From assembly GCA_017555825.1 (NCBI GenBank), contig JAFZFQ010000032.1, forward strand, positions 1 through 41,219: a DNA stretch of 41,219 nucleotides, written 5' to 3'. The notes under the pieces were generated by a model. The model was given only the letters and a program-made list of their open reading frames with translations, ran no database searches and was not told the DNA's origin. This stretch comes from Bacteroidaceae bacterium (GTDB taxonomy: Bacteria; Bacteroidota; Bacteroidia; Bacteroidales; Barnesiellaceae_A). Made by a program: the position numbers and the translations under genes. This document shows, in pieces, positions 1 through 7,100 of this stretch. Numbering within the stretch: position 1 is the stretch's first letter; each line of letters starts with the position of its first letter.

Positions 1-2
1 AA

Positions 3-296
3 ATAACCGACCCCAATGGTTTCCGATTGGACTTCTATGTCCAAATAAACACTAAAGATGGTGCACGAGTATTCCCCAGCGACGGTTCAGATTATGGTTG
101 GGTAACACAACCCATAGCTATACAATGGGTTGGTGGATATAAGTATACCTACAACTGCGACTTCTCATACGGTGCAGGTATCGACCCCGATACTGAAGAG
201 CCCATATATGGTGAGAAGATTAACGTAAGTGTGAACTTTAGCAATTTGAATTGGTCACAACAAAATTGGAACACAATCGACGTAGGCCAAGAATAA
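3..296 (+). CDS. Fimbrillin-like surface protein, C-terminal fragment (5' end outside window)
   Basis: The reading frame is open from the first bases of the window and ends at the TAA at 294-296, so only about the last 97 residues are seen. The internal TTG near position 27 is not needed as a start. The visible part is rich in aromatic and beta-strand residues: a GWVTQPIAIQW stretch, then KYTYNCDFSYGAG, then a short linker with PDTEEPI, then an alternating strand ending in NWSQQNWNTIDV. This order (tryptophan, a K-Y-T-Y strand, GAG, a P-D linker, a final beta strand) is that of the C-terminal end of Bacteroidales fimbrillin-family (FimA/Mfa-like) lipoproteins, which build type V pili on the outer surface. 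The assignment is by pattern only; the lipobox and N-terminal domain lie outside the window. Confidence 0.55.
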   Translation: MTDPNGFRLDFYVQINTKDGARVFPSDGSDYGWVTQPIAIQWVGGYKYTYNCDFSYGAGIDPDTEEPIYGEKINVSVNFSNLNWSQQNWNTIDVGQE

Positions 297-322
297 CCCA
301 TGTAATGATTGAAAACTAATAC

Positions 323-359
323 CGAGGGCCTGTTCGACACATAGTTGAGCAGGCCCTCG
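323..359 (+). terminator. Terminator hairpin after the fimbrillin-like gene
   Basis: A 13-bp inverted repeat, CGAGGGCCTGTTC at 323-335 and GAGCAGGCCCTCG at 347-359, pairs throughout with one G-U pair and an 11-nt loop. It lies 27 nt past the stop codon. Only a weak T-rich stretch follows, so it could act as a terminator or as a 3' end stabiliser. Confidence 0.6.
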
Positions 360-1108
360 ATTTACAAGAATAATAAAGCACCCGACTCACAGCAATAAAC
401 ACCTTAACCCCTCCGGTCTGCGACCACCTCCCCTATATTTCTACGAAACACAGGGGAGGAGTATCGCCCTTGCAGGGTGTATAACCTTCGCTTGTAGGGC
501 GCACAATCCCCCTCGTGCATTTATGCACGCACGTAGGGATGCACCACCGGTGCGTCCGGGTGACATATACAACATAATATACGCGTATTATACGCGAGGA
601 CATCGCGGACGTACCGTTGGTACGTCCCTACCTTCACCCGCAAGGGCGTTTTTGCTCCTCTGTAGTTATTAAGACAAAAGAACAAAAGAAACATAAGATT
701 AAGCAGTAGAAAAAATATGTCCTTATGTTTTTCTGTCTAATTAAAAAACACCAGGCGGGGCTTCTGTAACTTATGTTCTTCTGTCAATAAAAATATCCCC
801 GCCCGCAAGGGCGTTTTCTCCCTCTGCCCGCAGGGATAGGGGGACTGTTGCGAGTAAGCGAGAGCTGAGTATGCTTGCACAAGCTCAGCAGAGCGAGAGC
901 AACTTGATCGTAGATAGTGGCGCAGTGGGAGGGGGTTAAATAACCACAAGATAATTTTCTTAACCCCTCAGTCGCTATGCGACAGCTCCCCTATCCGACT
1001 ACGTCGGCAGAGGAGCAGTACTTAACCCCTCCGTTCTGCGACCACCTCCCCTATATTTCTACGAAACACTGAGGAGGAGTATTGCGGGCGAAAATAGAAT
1101 AATAGGAA
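360..1108. repeat. Gene-free stretch with repeated units and REP-like hairpins
   Basis: I see no gene here; the short ORF on the minus strand at 737-949 is low-complexity read-through of repeats. A unit of about 62 bp that starts CTTAACCCCTCC occurs at 403-464 and again, almost unchanged, at 1021-1082. A diverged relative with the same start and a CAGCTCCCCTAT core lies at 959-1020. Between 514 and 631 there are four short hairpins in a row: 514-529 (7-bp stem), 537-557 (9-bp stem with one wobble pair), 582-596 (6-bp stem) and 607-627 (perfect 9-bp stem, 3-nt loop). A CCCGCAAGGGCGTTTT element occurs near 638 and again near 802. A further dyad at 847-903 has GTTGC/GCAAC ends and an inner GCTGAG/CTCAGC stem. 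The pattern is that of dispersed intergenic repeats (REP-like). Confidence 0.7.
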
Positions 1109-1152
1109 CAAAAAAATCACAGCTCGCTGCGCTATAGCAATGAGCTGTGATT
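1109..1152 (-). terminator. Terminator for the leftward PAS / acyl-CoA synthetase genes
   Basis: Arms AATCACAGCTC (1115-1125) and GAGCTGTGATT (1142-1152) pair perfectly over 11 bp. Read on the minus strand the hairpin is followed at once by a run of T (A-run at 1111-1116 on the plus strand). It lies 22 nt beyond the PAS gene stop, as expected for a factor-independent terminator. Confidence 0.85.
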
Positions 1153-1174
1153 ATATAAAAGTGGATAGATGTGT

Positions 1175-1501
1175 TTATCGCACAAAGTGAGGCATCTCGG
1201 CAGGAACGACCATCGAGAGCTCTACGAGTCCTTTTACCACACCGTTTTCGCGCCATGCAGTTTGGTATATTACCTTGTGCATGCCCTCTTTCTCTATGGT
1301 GTAGGCGTTGGTACCACCTGTAGCCAAGAGTTCGCGTATCTTCTCTTGCGAGGCAGGGCTGTGACATGCAAACATGTTCTTACCAATGAGGTCGCCATGA
1401 CGAGCAAAGGTTTGGCGAGCTTTTTCGTTCATATACAAGATAGTACCTTCGGTATCGCACACCGTAACGGCACAGTTCATTTCATCACTCCAAGGATACA
1501 T
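1175..1501 (-). CDS. Small single PAS-domain protein
   Basis: A 108-residue protein made of one PAS fold and nothing else. The run AVTVCDTEGTILYMNEKARQ is the typical PAS entry (a strand, D-x-x-G-x-I-x-x-x-N, then a helix), followed by GDLIGKNMFACH, which matches the usual L-I-G-K/R-N turn. The C-terminal strands end in a short V-P tail. There is no kinase, cyclase or HTH region and no signal peptide, so it is a cytoplasmic sensor or partner module. It lies 14 nt downstream of the acyl-CoA synthetase gene on the same strand and just before a strong terminator, so the two are most likely co-transcribed. Ligand and partner are unknown. It could bind a fatty acyl product or a flavin or heme, but no diagnostic residue is visible. 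Confidence 0.8.
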   Translation of the reverse strand: MYPWSDEMNCAVTVCDTEGTILYMNEKARQTFARHGDLIGKNMFACHSPASQEKIRELLATGGTNAYTIEKEGMHKVIYQTAWRENGVVKGLVELSMVVPAEMPHFVR

Positions 1502-1515
1502 AATAATATTGTTTA

Positions 1516-3417
1516 TTATTTCAATGCGTCGATGTTTTGTTGGTTCATGAGTTGCTTGCCCTCGGGAGTGTAGAGGTAGTTCAAACGCTCGGCATAGGCC
1601 TTCTCAATCTTACCACGCACCATCTTCATGGTACTGTTTATCATTTGATTTTGCTCAGTGAAAGGCTCGGCAAGCACAGCAATACCGGCGGGCAACCAGC
1701 GGTCGGGGAACATGGCATCGAGGTCGCCACCTTTCTTGAAGCGGGCTACCGAGTCATCTATGAGTTTGAGAGCTGCTTTGCGACCCTCTTCGGTATCAAG
1801 ACCAAGGCCTTGCTCTTTCAACGTAGCGCGCAGACGCTCCTTGTTGGGAACAATAAGGGTTGTTGTGTAGGCCGATTGGTTGTTGTACAACATGGCTTGG
1901 TCGATGTAGGGCGACAACTCAACAAGCGACTCTTCTATACCTTCGGGGCTGTACTTCTCGCCGTCGCTCGAAATGAGGAGGCTCTTGAAGCGACCCTTAA
2001 CGTAGAGGAGGCCTTCGGCAGTCATGTAACCAAGGTCGCCGGTATAGAGGTATCCATCGCGCACGGTCTCGGCAGTTGACTCGGGATTTTTCCAATATCC
2101 GGCCATTACGTTCTCGCCTTTCACCACGATCTCGCCCATCTCGCCAAGGGGCAGTTCTTTACCCTCGCTATCGCATATCTTCAACTCAATGGGTACTACC
2201 AACTTACCACTTGAACCGAAACGATACTTCTCGGGGCCGTTTGACGAAATAACGGGAGTAGCCTCAGACAAGCCATAGCCTTGGTACATGGGCATACCCA
2301 CACCTACATAGAACTTTTGGAGGTCCTTGTCGAGCAATGCACCACCACCGATGAAGAAGCGCAACTCGCCACCGAAGTTCTCACGAACCTTCGAGAAGAT
2401 AAGTTTGTCGAAGAGGGCTACAAGGGGTTTCAAGAAGATGCGCCAGCCCTTGGGGTCAAGGTTGCTATCGCCAAAGTATATTTGCTTAACCTTCATACCG
2501 AAGTTGAACAACTTGACAGTTGTCTCACCCTTGGCACGGATAGCACCTTCGATGTTTTTCTTGAAGGTCTTGGCCAATGCGGGCACACTGAGAATGAAGT
2601 GAGGACGTACCTCCTTGATATTCTTGGGAATGTTTTTGAGCGTATCCATCGGATTGCGACCCACTTGCACAGTAGCAACAGTAGCACCGCGCGACATCAT
2701 GATGTAGAAACCAACGACGTGAGCAAAACAGTGGTCGAGGGGCAAGATGATGAGTGTGCGCCAAGTTTGGTCAATGGCTACCAAAGTGAGAGCTTGCTCT
2801 ACGTTGGCAGTATAGTTGCGGTGTGTGAGCACAACACCTTTGGGGTCGGCTGTAGTACCACTTGTGTAGGTAATAGTGGCATAGTCGTCGTTTTGGATAG
2901 AGCGACCCACGGCCAAGAACTCGTCCATTGTGTGCGAAGCCAAGAACTCGTCGCCCATCTTTTGCAACTCGGCAAGCGACATTTCGCGCTCTTCATACTC
3001 TTTTACCTCATCAAATACGATAATCTTCTTTACTGCAGGAAGTTTATCTTTGATAAGGCGTATTTTCTTGAGTTGCTGACCCGACACCATGATGTATTGC
3101 ACATCACCGTGAATGAGGCGGAACATGAGATCGTTGCTCTCTTCGAGCTTGATAGAGAGGGGCACATTGATAGCACCGGCATAGAACATTGCCAACTCTC
3201 CAATAATCCACATGTTGCGACCCTCGCTGAGCAATGCCATTGAGTCGCCTTTTTTCACGCCAAGGGCTTGCAAACCGGCACCAAGGCGATAGACTTGTTC
3301 CTTTACTTGTGTGTAAGTTGTAGGTTCAAAGACTTTGTCGGTCTTCTCCAACAAGAATGTGTTGTTGGGATATAGTTTTACCGACTCTTCAAAAAGATCT
3401 ACTAACGTTCTTTTCAT
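1516..3417 (-). CDS. Long-chain fatty-acid--CoA ligase (AMP-forming)
   Basis: A 633-residue adenylate-forming enzyme that activates a fatty acid with ATP and CoA. The phosphate-binding motif YTSGTTADPKGVV is at residues 184-196, the A5 motif YGLSEATP at 381-388, the YTGDLGY motif (ribose-binding Asp461) around 458-464, and the hinge motif GRFKS at 475-479. The last part has NSTMKMVRGKI, which carries the usual catalytic lysine. Length and the SSDGEKYSPEGIE region fit the FadD/FAA-type long-chain subfamily. The hinge residue after the lysine is Ser where most relatives have Asp or Glu. There is no membrane segment; it is probably peripheral at the inner membrane. It is followed by the PAS gene, which suggests a sensed or regulated lipid-activation step. 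The gene starts at an ATG with an AT-rich leader. Confidence 0.92.
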   Translation of the reverse strand: MKRTLVDLFEESVKLYPNNTFLLEKTDKVFEPTTYTQVKEQVYRLGAGLQALGVKKGDSMALLSEGRNMWIIGELAMFYAGAINVPLSIKLEESNDLMFRLIHGDVQYIMVSGQQLKKIRLIKDKLPAVKKIIVFDEVKEYEEREMSLAELQKMGDEFLASHTMDEFLAVGRSIQNDDYATITYTSGTTADPKGVVLTHRNYTANVEQALTLVAIDQTWRTLIILPLDHCFAHVVGFYIMMSRGATVATVQVGRNPMDTLKNIPKNIKEVRPHFILSVPALAKTFKKNIEGAIRAKGETTVKLFNFGMKVKQIYFGDSNLDPKGWRIFLKPLVALFDKLIFSKVRENFGGELRFFIGGGALLDKDLQKFYVGVGMPMYQGYGLSEATPVISSNGPEKYRFGSSGKLVVPIELKICDSEGKELPLGEMGEIVVKGENVMAGYWKNPESTAETVRDGYLYTGDLGYMTAEGLLYVKGRFKSLLISSDGEKYSPEGIEESLVELSPYIDQAMLYNNQSAYTTTLIVPNKERLRATLKEQGLGLDTEEGRKAALKLIDDSVARFKKGGDLDAMFPDRWLPAGIAVLAEPFTEQNQMINSTMKMVRGKIEKAYAERLNYLYTPEGKQLMNQQNIDALK

Positions 3418-3462
3418 AATAACATTTATATAATCTTGTTTCTTTTTATTTCAAAGCAAGGA

Positions 3463-3470
3463 CAAAGATA
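3463..3470 (-). promoter_or_regulatory. Candidate -7 box for the acyl-CoA synthetase gene
   Basis: On the minus strand TATCTTTG fits the Bacteroides -7 consensus TAnnTTTG, 46 nt before the ATG. No clear TTTG -33 box is found at the usual 19-nt spacing, so this is a tentative call. Confidence 0.35.
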
Positions 3471-3497
3471 ACTAAAAAAGTATGATGTTGTATCTTT

Positions 3498-4676
3498 TTA
3501 ATTATTTGTATGCTCTTTCTTGCCGGCAATGCGGTCGATGACTACGGCTATAGCACCGTCGCCTGTAACATTGCAAGCCGTTCCAAAGCTATCCATAGCA
3601 ATATAGAGGGCTATCATGAGGGCTTGCTCCATCTCGCCAAATCCCAAGAAACCCTCAAGCACACCCAGGGCTGCCATAATAGCACCTCCGGGTACTCCGG
3701 GAGCGGCTACCATTGTGATACCCAGCATACATATAAAGCCTGCATAGCTACCAAAGTCAACACCCAAGCCATTCATAATGAGCACCGCCATAGAGCATGC
3801 TACAATCTTCATTGTGCTACCCGAGAGGTGAATTGTGGCACACAAGGGAATGACAAACGTTGCGATATTGGGCGAAACGCCATTTTTGATGGCTTGTTGC
3901 AAAGTGACAGGTATAGTAGCAGCCGACGATTGTGTGCCCAACGCCGTGAAGTAGGCAGGCAACATATTGCCCAACAACTTGAAGGGATTTTTACCACCTA
4001 CAATACCGGCAATAACAAATTGCAACACAAGCAACACAACGTGTAGAATGAAGATAACAACGATAATCTTGAGGAACACCGACATAACCGATGCTACCTG
4101 GCCGGTAACGGTCATATTGAGGAAGATACCAAAGATGTGCAACGGCAAGAGAGGCACAATAACCTTAGAGATAAGCATTGTGACAATATCGCGGAAGTCT
4201 TCAGAGGCTCGCTTGAGGGTGTCGCCCTTGACCGCCGACAAGCCAAGACCCACACAGAAGGCCAACAGCAACGCTGTCATAATGTTCATCAACGGGGGCA
4301 TATCTACAACAAAATAGGGTTTGAGCGCCTCGTTCGACTCGGCAATCTCGGCTACGCCCTGTCCGGTAGAAATCATTGAGGGGAAAATAGGATCGCACAC
4401 AAAGAAGGTGAAGAAACCCGAGAACAAGGTGAAGCCATAGGCCATAACAGCAGTGAGCAACAACATGCGACCTGCACCCTTACCCAAGTCGGCAATGGCA
4501 GGAATAATGAGGCCCACAATGATAAGAGGAATGGCAAAAGTGAGAAAATTGCCAAACAAGCCGTTGAATGTAACAAAAAGACGCGCAATCGCATCGGGCA
4601 AAAATTGCCCAAACAAGACACCCAAAGCCACAGCTATAAGCACTTGTACGAGAAGGGTAGGTTTTTTGAATTTCAT
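3498..4676 (-). CDS. Dicarboxylate/amino acid:cation symporter (DAACS family)
   Basis: About 392 residues, almost wholly hydrophobic helices, as in the GltP/DctA/SstT family of sodium- or proton-coupled carriers for glutamate, aspartate, serine or C4-dicarboxylates. Features seen: an N-terminal helix with GVLFGQFLPD; GTQSSAATIPVTLQQA, which is the serine-rich hairpin loop HP1; PLCATIHLSGST, matching the TM7 region; and GVPGGAIMAALGVLEGFLGF, matching HP2. TM8 carries AMDSFGTACNVTGDGAIA, with the N-x-x-G-D substrate and cation residues. An earlier in-frame GTG at 4679 is less likely than the ATG at 4676. It lies 80 nt upstream of the acyl-CoA synthetase gene and may or may not share its transcript. 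The substrate cannot be fixed from sequence. Confidence 0.9.
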   Translation of the reverse strand: MKFKKPTLLVQVLIAVALGVLFGQFLPDAIARLFVTFNGLFGNFLTFAIPLIIVGLIIPAIADLGKGAGRMLLLTAVMAYGFTLFSGFFTFFVCDPIFPSMISTGQGVAEIAESNEALKPYFVVDMPPLMNIMTALLLAFCVGLGLSAVKGDTLKRASEDFRDIVTMLISKVIVPLLPLHIFGIFLNMTVTGQVASVMSVFLKIIVVIFILHVVLLVLQFVIAGIVGGKNPFKLLGNMLPAYFTALGTQSSAATIPVTLQQAIKNGVSPNIATFVIPLCATIHLSGSTMKIVACSMAVLIMNGLGVDFGSYAGFICMLGITMVAAPGVPGGAIMAALGVLEGFLGFGEMEQALMIALYIAMDSFGTACNVTGDGAIAVVIDRIAGKKEHTNN

Positions 4677-4697
4677 CACAAAGAATTATTTATGTGA

Positions 4698-4705
4698 CAA
4701 AAGTA
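4698..4705 (-). promoter_or_regulatory. Candidate -7 box for the symporter gene
   Basis: TACTTTTG on the minus strand fits TAnnTTTG exactly and lies 21 nt upstream of the ATG, giving a very short leader. The -33 element is not clear. Confidence 0.4.
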
Positions 4706-4786
4706 CGCAAAAAATATTATTAATACCTATCTTTACGCCACAAAACAAGTTATCGTGCAATGTAATAATATTATAAGCATATCGCA

Positions 4787-5614
4787 ATGAACAAAAAAAC
4801 CTCTACACAGCTATTCTCTCTATTGGGATTGGCAATACTCTTTTACTTTCTCACCATTGTTTCTACTGTTATTTTGCAAACCAAGGGTGTCGATATGTGG
4901 CGCTTGATGATGGCCTCGACCACACTGCAGAACATTGGCATCTTTATCATACCCGCTATCATCACAGCCCGCATTTTCAATCCTGGCAAGACAATGCAAG
5001 TGATGCAACTAAACCGCTTTCCCGGCTTGGCTCACATCGGATTGATGTTGCTTATATATTTTGCATCTATACCTGCCATGAACGCCATTGTAACCTGGAA
5101 CGAGAGTTGGCAACTGCCCGAAGCACTATCGTGGATGACCGACATGGAAGCAACTGCACAAGATGCCACAGAGCAGATGATGGAGATAACATCGATAGGA
5201 CGACTCATCACCGTGATACTCGTTGTGGGAGTTCTCACAGGTATGGGCGAGGAGTTCTTGTTCCGCGGCTCACTGCAACGCCTTCTGCTTGAACGAAAAA
5301 TCAACGTTCATGTAGCTGTGTGGGTAACAGCCTTTATATTCAGCGCCATCCATTTGCAAGCCTACGGCCTTGTACCTCGCATGCTACTTGGTGCATTCTT
5401 TGGCTACATGGCTGTGTGGAGTGGTAGCTTGTGGCTACCCATATTGGCACACGCACTCAACAACAGCCTCACCACCCTCAGCTATTATTATCCCTCGTTC
5501 GAAACAGCCCCCTGGATAGGCATAGAACCCTCTACCCTATCTATCATCATTAGCTTTGTTGCCACAGCACTATTTGTGTGGGTATACTACAAGTGGGTGC
5601 GTATTAAGGAATAA
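4787..5614 (+). CDS. CPBP-family intramembrane metalloprotease
   Basis: A 275-residue multi-helix membrane protein with the full CPBP (CAAX protease and bacteriocin-processing) signature: motif 1 GMGEEFLFRG with Glu155, Glu156 and Arg160; motif 2 FSAIH with His189; motif 3 HALNNS with His222 and Asn226. These residues form the metal-dependent active site within the membrane. About seven or eight hydrophobic segments are visible. In bacteria this family processes peptides or gives immunity to them, but most members have no known substrate. The gene stands alone between a divergent symporter gene and its own strong terminator, so context does not indicate a partner. It borders the phage-derived toxin fragment immediately downstream. 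Confidence 0.93.
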   Translation: MNKKTSTQLFSLLGLAILFYFLTIVSTVILQTKGVDMWRLMMASTTLQNIGIFIIPAIITARIFNPGKTMQVMQLNRFPGLAHIGLMLLIYFASIPAMNAIVTWNESWQLPEALSWMTDMEATAQDATEQMMEITSIGRLITVILVVGVLTGMGEEFLFRGSLQRLLLERKINVHVAVWVTAFIFSAIHLQAYGLVPRMLLGAFFGYMAVWSGSLWLPILAHALNNSLTTLSYYYPSFETAPWIGIEPSTLSIIISFVATALFVWVYYKWVRIKE

Positions 5615-5644
5615 TCTCGTATAGATAGAAAACAAAAATTTCCA

Positions 5645-5682
5645 CCGCGCTATGCTCTACCGGGCATAGCGCGGTATTTTTT
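5645..5682 (+). terminator. Terminator after the CPBP protease gene
   Basis: A perfect 11-bp stem, CCGCGCTATGC (5645-5655) with GCATAGCGCGG (5664-5674), and an 8-nt loop, followed by TATTTTTT. This is a strong factor-independent terminator 30 nt after the stop codon. Confidence 0.92.
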
Positions 5683-5752
5683 GCTACCTAATTAAAAGAT
5701 ACAATCAACGGCGCTTCATCCGGGTGAGGATCACCGCATATTTTGGTACACC

Positions 5753-6598
5753 GTGCGTCCGGTGGATGACCCCTTCTGGACACACCACCGACCGGGCGAC
5801 CGATGGAACTGCCAGTGTGACCTGCGTCAGACGAACCTCCCGCCGACGGATATTCCTACAGTGCCTATCAACGACACGAAGAACTCGCCTGCGCCGGGAC
5901 TCGACAACAACCCGGGTACTGATGGACAAATCTTCAACGACCGACACCCGTATTTCCCCAAGAACTGCACGGCGTGTACGTTTGCCAATGTGGGTAAAAA
6001 GTTGATGTGTTTGGTAGGCGCCGACAAAACAAGCTGTCTTCACTGTCGTTTACCCCTATCTCAATTCGACAAAAAGTATCAAAAGCAACGTAAGTATTAC
6101 GAACGCATCAAAAATAGCGATGAGTTTAGTAGCGTGGAGTTTGACGAGACTTCAGGAGGTGTATTAGCTATACATAAAAACCACAACTACGATGTTACGA
6201 TTGGCAAATATGGTATTCCTCGCGGGGAGTATGAAATATACACGGCTAAATTCTTACTAAGTCGTGGGTATAGGATAATTATGCAAAACGAGCAGCAAGG
6301 TGATGGTGTTAAAGTTGCAGACCTGCTCATTGACGGCATTCGATGTGATATTAAAGCTGTTGAAGAAAGAGGCAACTATACCGTTGCCAATGCCTTCAAA
6401 AAAGCAGAAAGGCAAAGAAGCAGCACCGTTATTCTATACTTTCACGACACCGACATATTCTCGGAAGATTATATAGATGAGCAGTGGGAGAAGTTTATCA
6501 ATTTAAGAGCGCGATATAGATTGCATGGAGAAACACTAATAAACACCATTGTTTGTATAACCCGAGACCAAGTTTTATACTACAAAAAAAGCGACTGA
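5753..6598 (+). CDS. Truncated phage minor head protein (MuF/gp7 type) with C-terminal nuclease-like toxin domain
   Basis: The frame is open from 5696, after a TAA at 5693, but has no ATG there; the listed start is the GTG at 5753. Residues 1-27 from this GTG (RPVDDPFW, then a C-x-C) are the end of a Mu gpF / SPP1 gp7 head morphogenesis domain, whose usual ending is D-D-P-F-W followed by P-P-x-x-W-x-C-x-C. NPGTDGQIFNDRHPYF at about 53-68 is a linker of the type seen in Bacteroides phage head proteins. A cysteine-rich stretch (72-98) follows. Residues about 140-275 form a separate domain: GEYEIYTAKFLLSRGY, then VADLLIDG (Asp190), then CDIKAV (Asp199, Lys201). This spacing resembles PD-(D/E)XK nucleases such as some CdiA C-terminal tRNases. 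The first several hundred residues of the head protein are missing, so this is an orphan toxin end. Whether it is expressed is unknown. Confidence 0.6.
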   Translation: MRPVDDPFWTHHRPGDRWNCQCDLRQTNLPPTDIPTVPINDTKNSPAPGLDNNPGTDGQIFNDRHPYFPKNCTACTFANVGKKLMCLVGADKTSCLHCRLPLSQFDKKYQKQRKYYERIKNSDEFSSVEFDETSGGVLAIHKNHNYDVTIGKYGIPRGEYEIYTAKFLLSRGYRIIMQNEQQGDGVKVADLLIDGIRCDIKAVEERGNYTVANAFKKAERQRSSTVILYFHDTDIFSEDYIDEQWEKFINLRARYRLHGETLINTIVCITRDQVLYYKKSD

Positions 6599-6611
6599 TA
6601 AAACAGTCGCT
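6590..6611 (-). terminator. Hairpin at the end of the toxin gene, oriented as a leftward terminator
   Basis: AGCGACTG (6590-6597) pairs perfectly with CAGTCGCT (6604-6611). On the minus strand the hairpin is followed by a run of seven T (A-run at 6584-6590), so it would stop leftward transcripts, for instance read-through from sprA. On the plus strand no T-run follows. It overlaps the last codons of the toxin gene. Confidence 0.55.
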
Positions 6612-6738
6612 GAGAGCGTTATTAAAGGCATTCGGCTATGCCTTAATGCCTAACGCACGACAAATATACAACCAACAATTGCCAACTACCAAACATTTAA
6701 GCAATTATTTTTCAACAACCCCCTAAATCTTTTTTATT

Positions 6739-6951
6739 ATGTTTTCTTTCGACAACATCTTTCGTCTATTCAAGAAGTCGCGCTCTCCGCGCAAGATGAG
6801 CCGTTACGCCACCATCCCTCGTGGATACAAGCCGCCTATCGTCGTGAAGCCTTCCAAGCCATTGCGCCGGTTCACCATCAAATACCACACCATCATGGCC
6901 TTCTCACGCAAGGATGCTATCAAACGCCTCAAGCACAAAAAACTTATCTGA
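6739..6951 (+). CDS. Small, very basic protein of unknown function
   Basis: A 70-residue ORF with an ATG in a good AT-rich context. It is strongly basic (runs such as KKSRSPRK, KPSKPLRR and KRLKHKK) with almost no acidic residues, and has no signal peptide. FTIKYHTIMAFSRKDAIKRL looks like a small folded strand-helix unit. I do not recognise the family. It lies 140 nt after the truncated phage head/toxin gene, on the same strand, and only 2 nt before a further tiny ORF, so the pair may be translated together. Its position after a polymorphic toxin would suit an immunity gene, but immunity proteins are usually larger and acidic, so I do not assign that role. Confidence 0.5.
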   Translation: MFSFDNIFRLFKKSRSPRKMSRYATIPRGYKPPIVVKPSKPLRRFTIKYHTIMAFSRKDAIKRLKHKKLI

Positions 6952-6953
6952 CT

Positions 6954-7100
6954 ATGTTCATCATGAAATGCCTACTCTCCATCAACTCCATGGAGAACAA
7001 CGAGCCAATAATTCGCTCCATCAAGCCTTCGGCGGTGTCGCTCAAGCAGCTATATTGCGAGGGATATGCCTACCCTACTTCACTAACGAAAGCTGTATAG
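6954..7100 (+). CDS. Tiny ORF, possible 48-residue protein, overlapping the 3' end of sprA
   Basis: ATG at 6954, two bases after the stop of the preceding small gene, and TAG at 7098-7100. The product would begin MFIMKCLLSINSMENNEP and end YPTSLTKAV. The last 26 nt overlap the end of sprA on the other strand. The 2-nt spacing suggests translational coupling with the 70-residue ORF. The product is unlike any family I know, and the overlap with sprA could mean that the original gene was longer and was cut at this junction. Confidence 0.35.
   Translation: MFIMKCLLSINSMENNEPIIRSIKPSAVSLKQLYCEGYAYPTSLTKAV

Noticed and set aside
737-949. A 70-residue minus-strand ORF in the repeat region
   Set aside because: It consists of translated repeat units and hairpins and has no protein-like pattern.
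403-1082. Possible CRISPR array
   Set aside because: Only two close copies and one diverged copy of a 62-bp unit are present, with irregular spacing and no uniform spacers; no cas genes are near.
2281-3243. A 320-residue plus-strand ORF opposite the acyl-CoA synthetase
   Set aside because: The minus strand encodes all the AMP-binding motifs; the antisense frame has no recognisable domain.
5753-6598. A complete prophage or Mu-like element
   Set aside because: No portal, protease, major head, tail or transposase genes flank the fragment; only the end of one head protein is seen.
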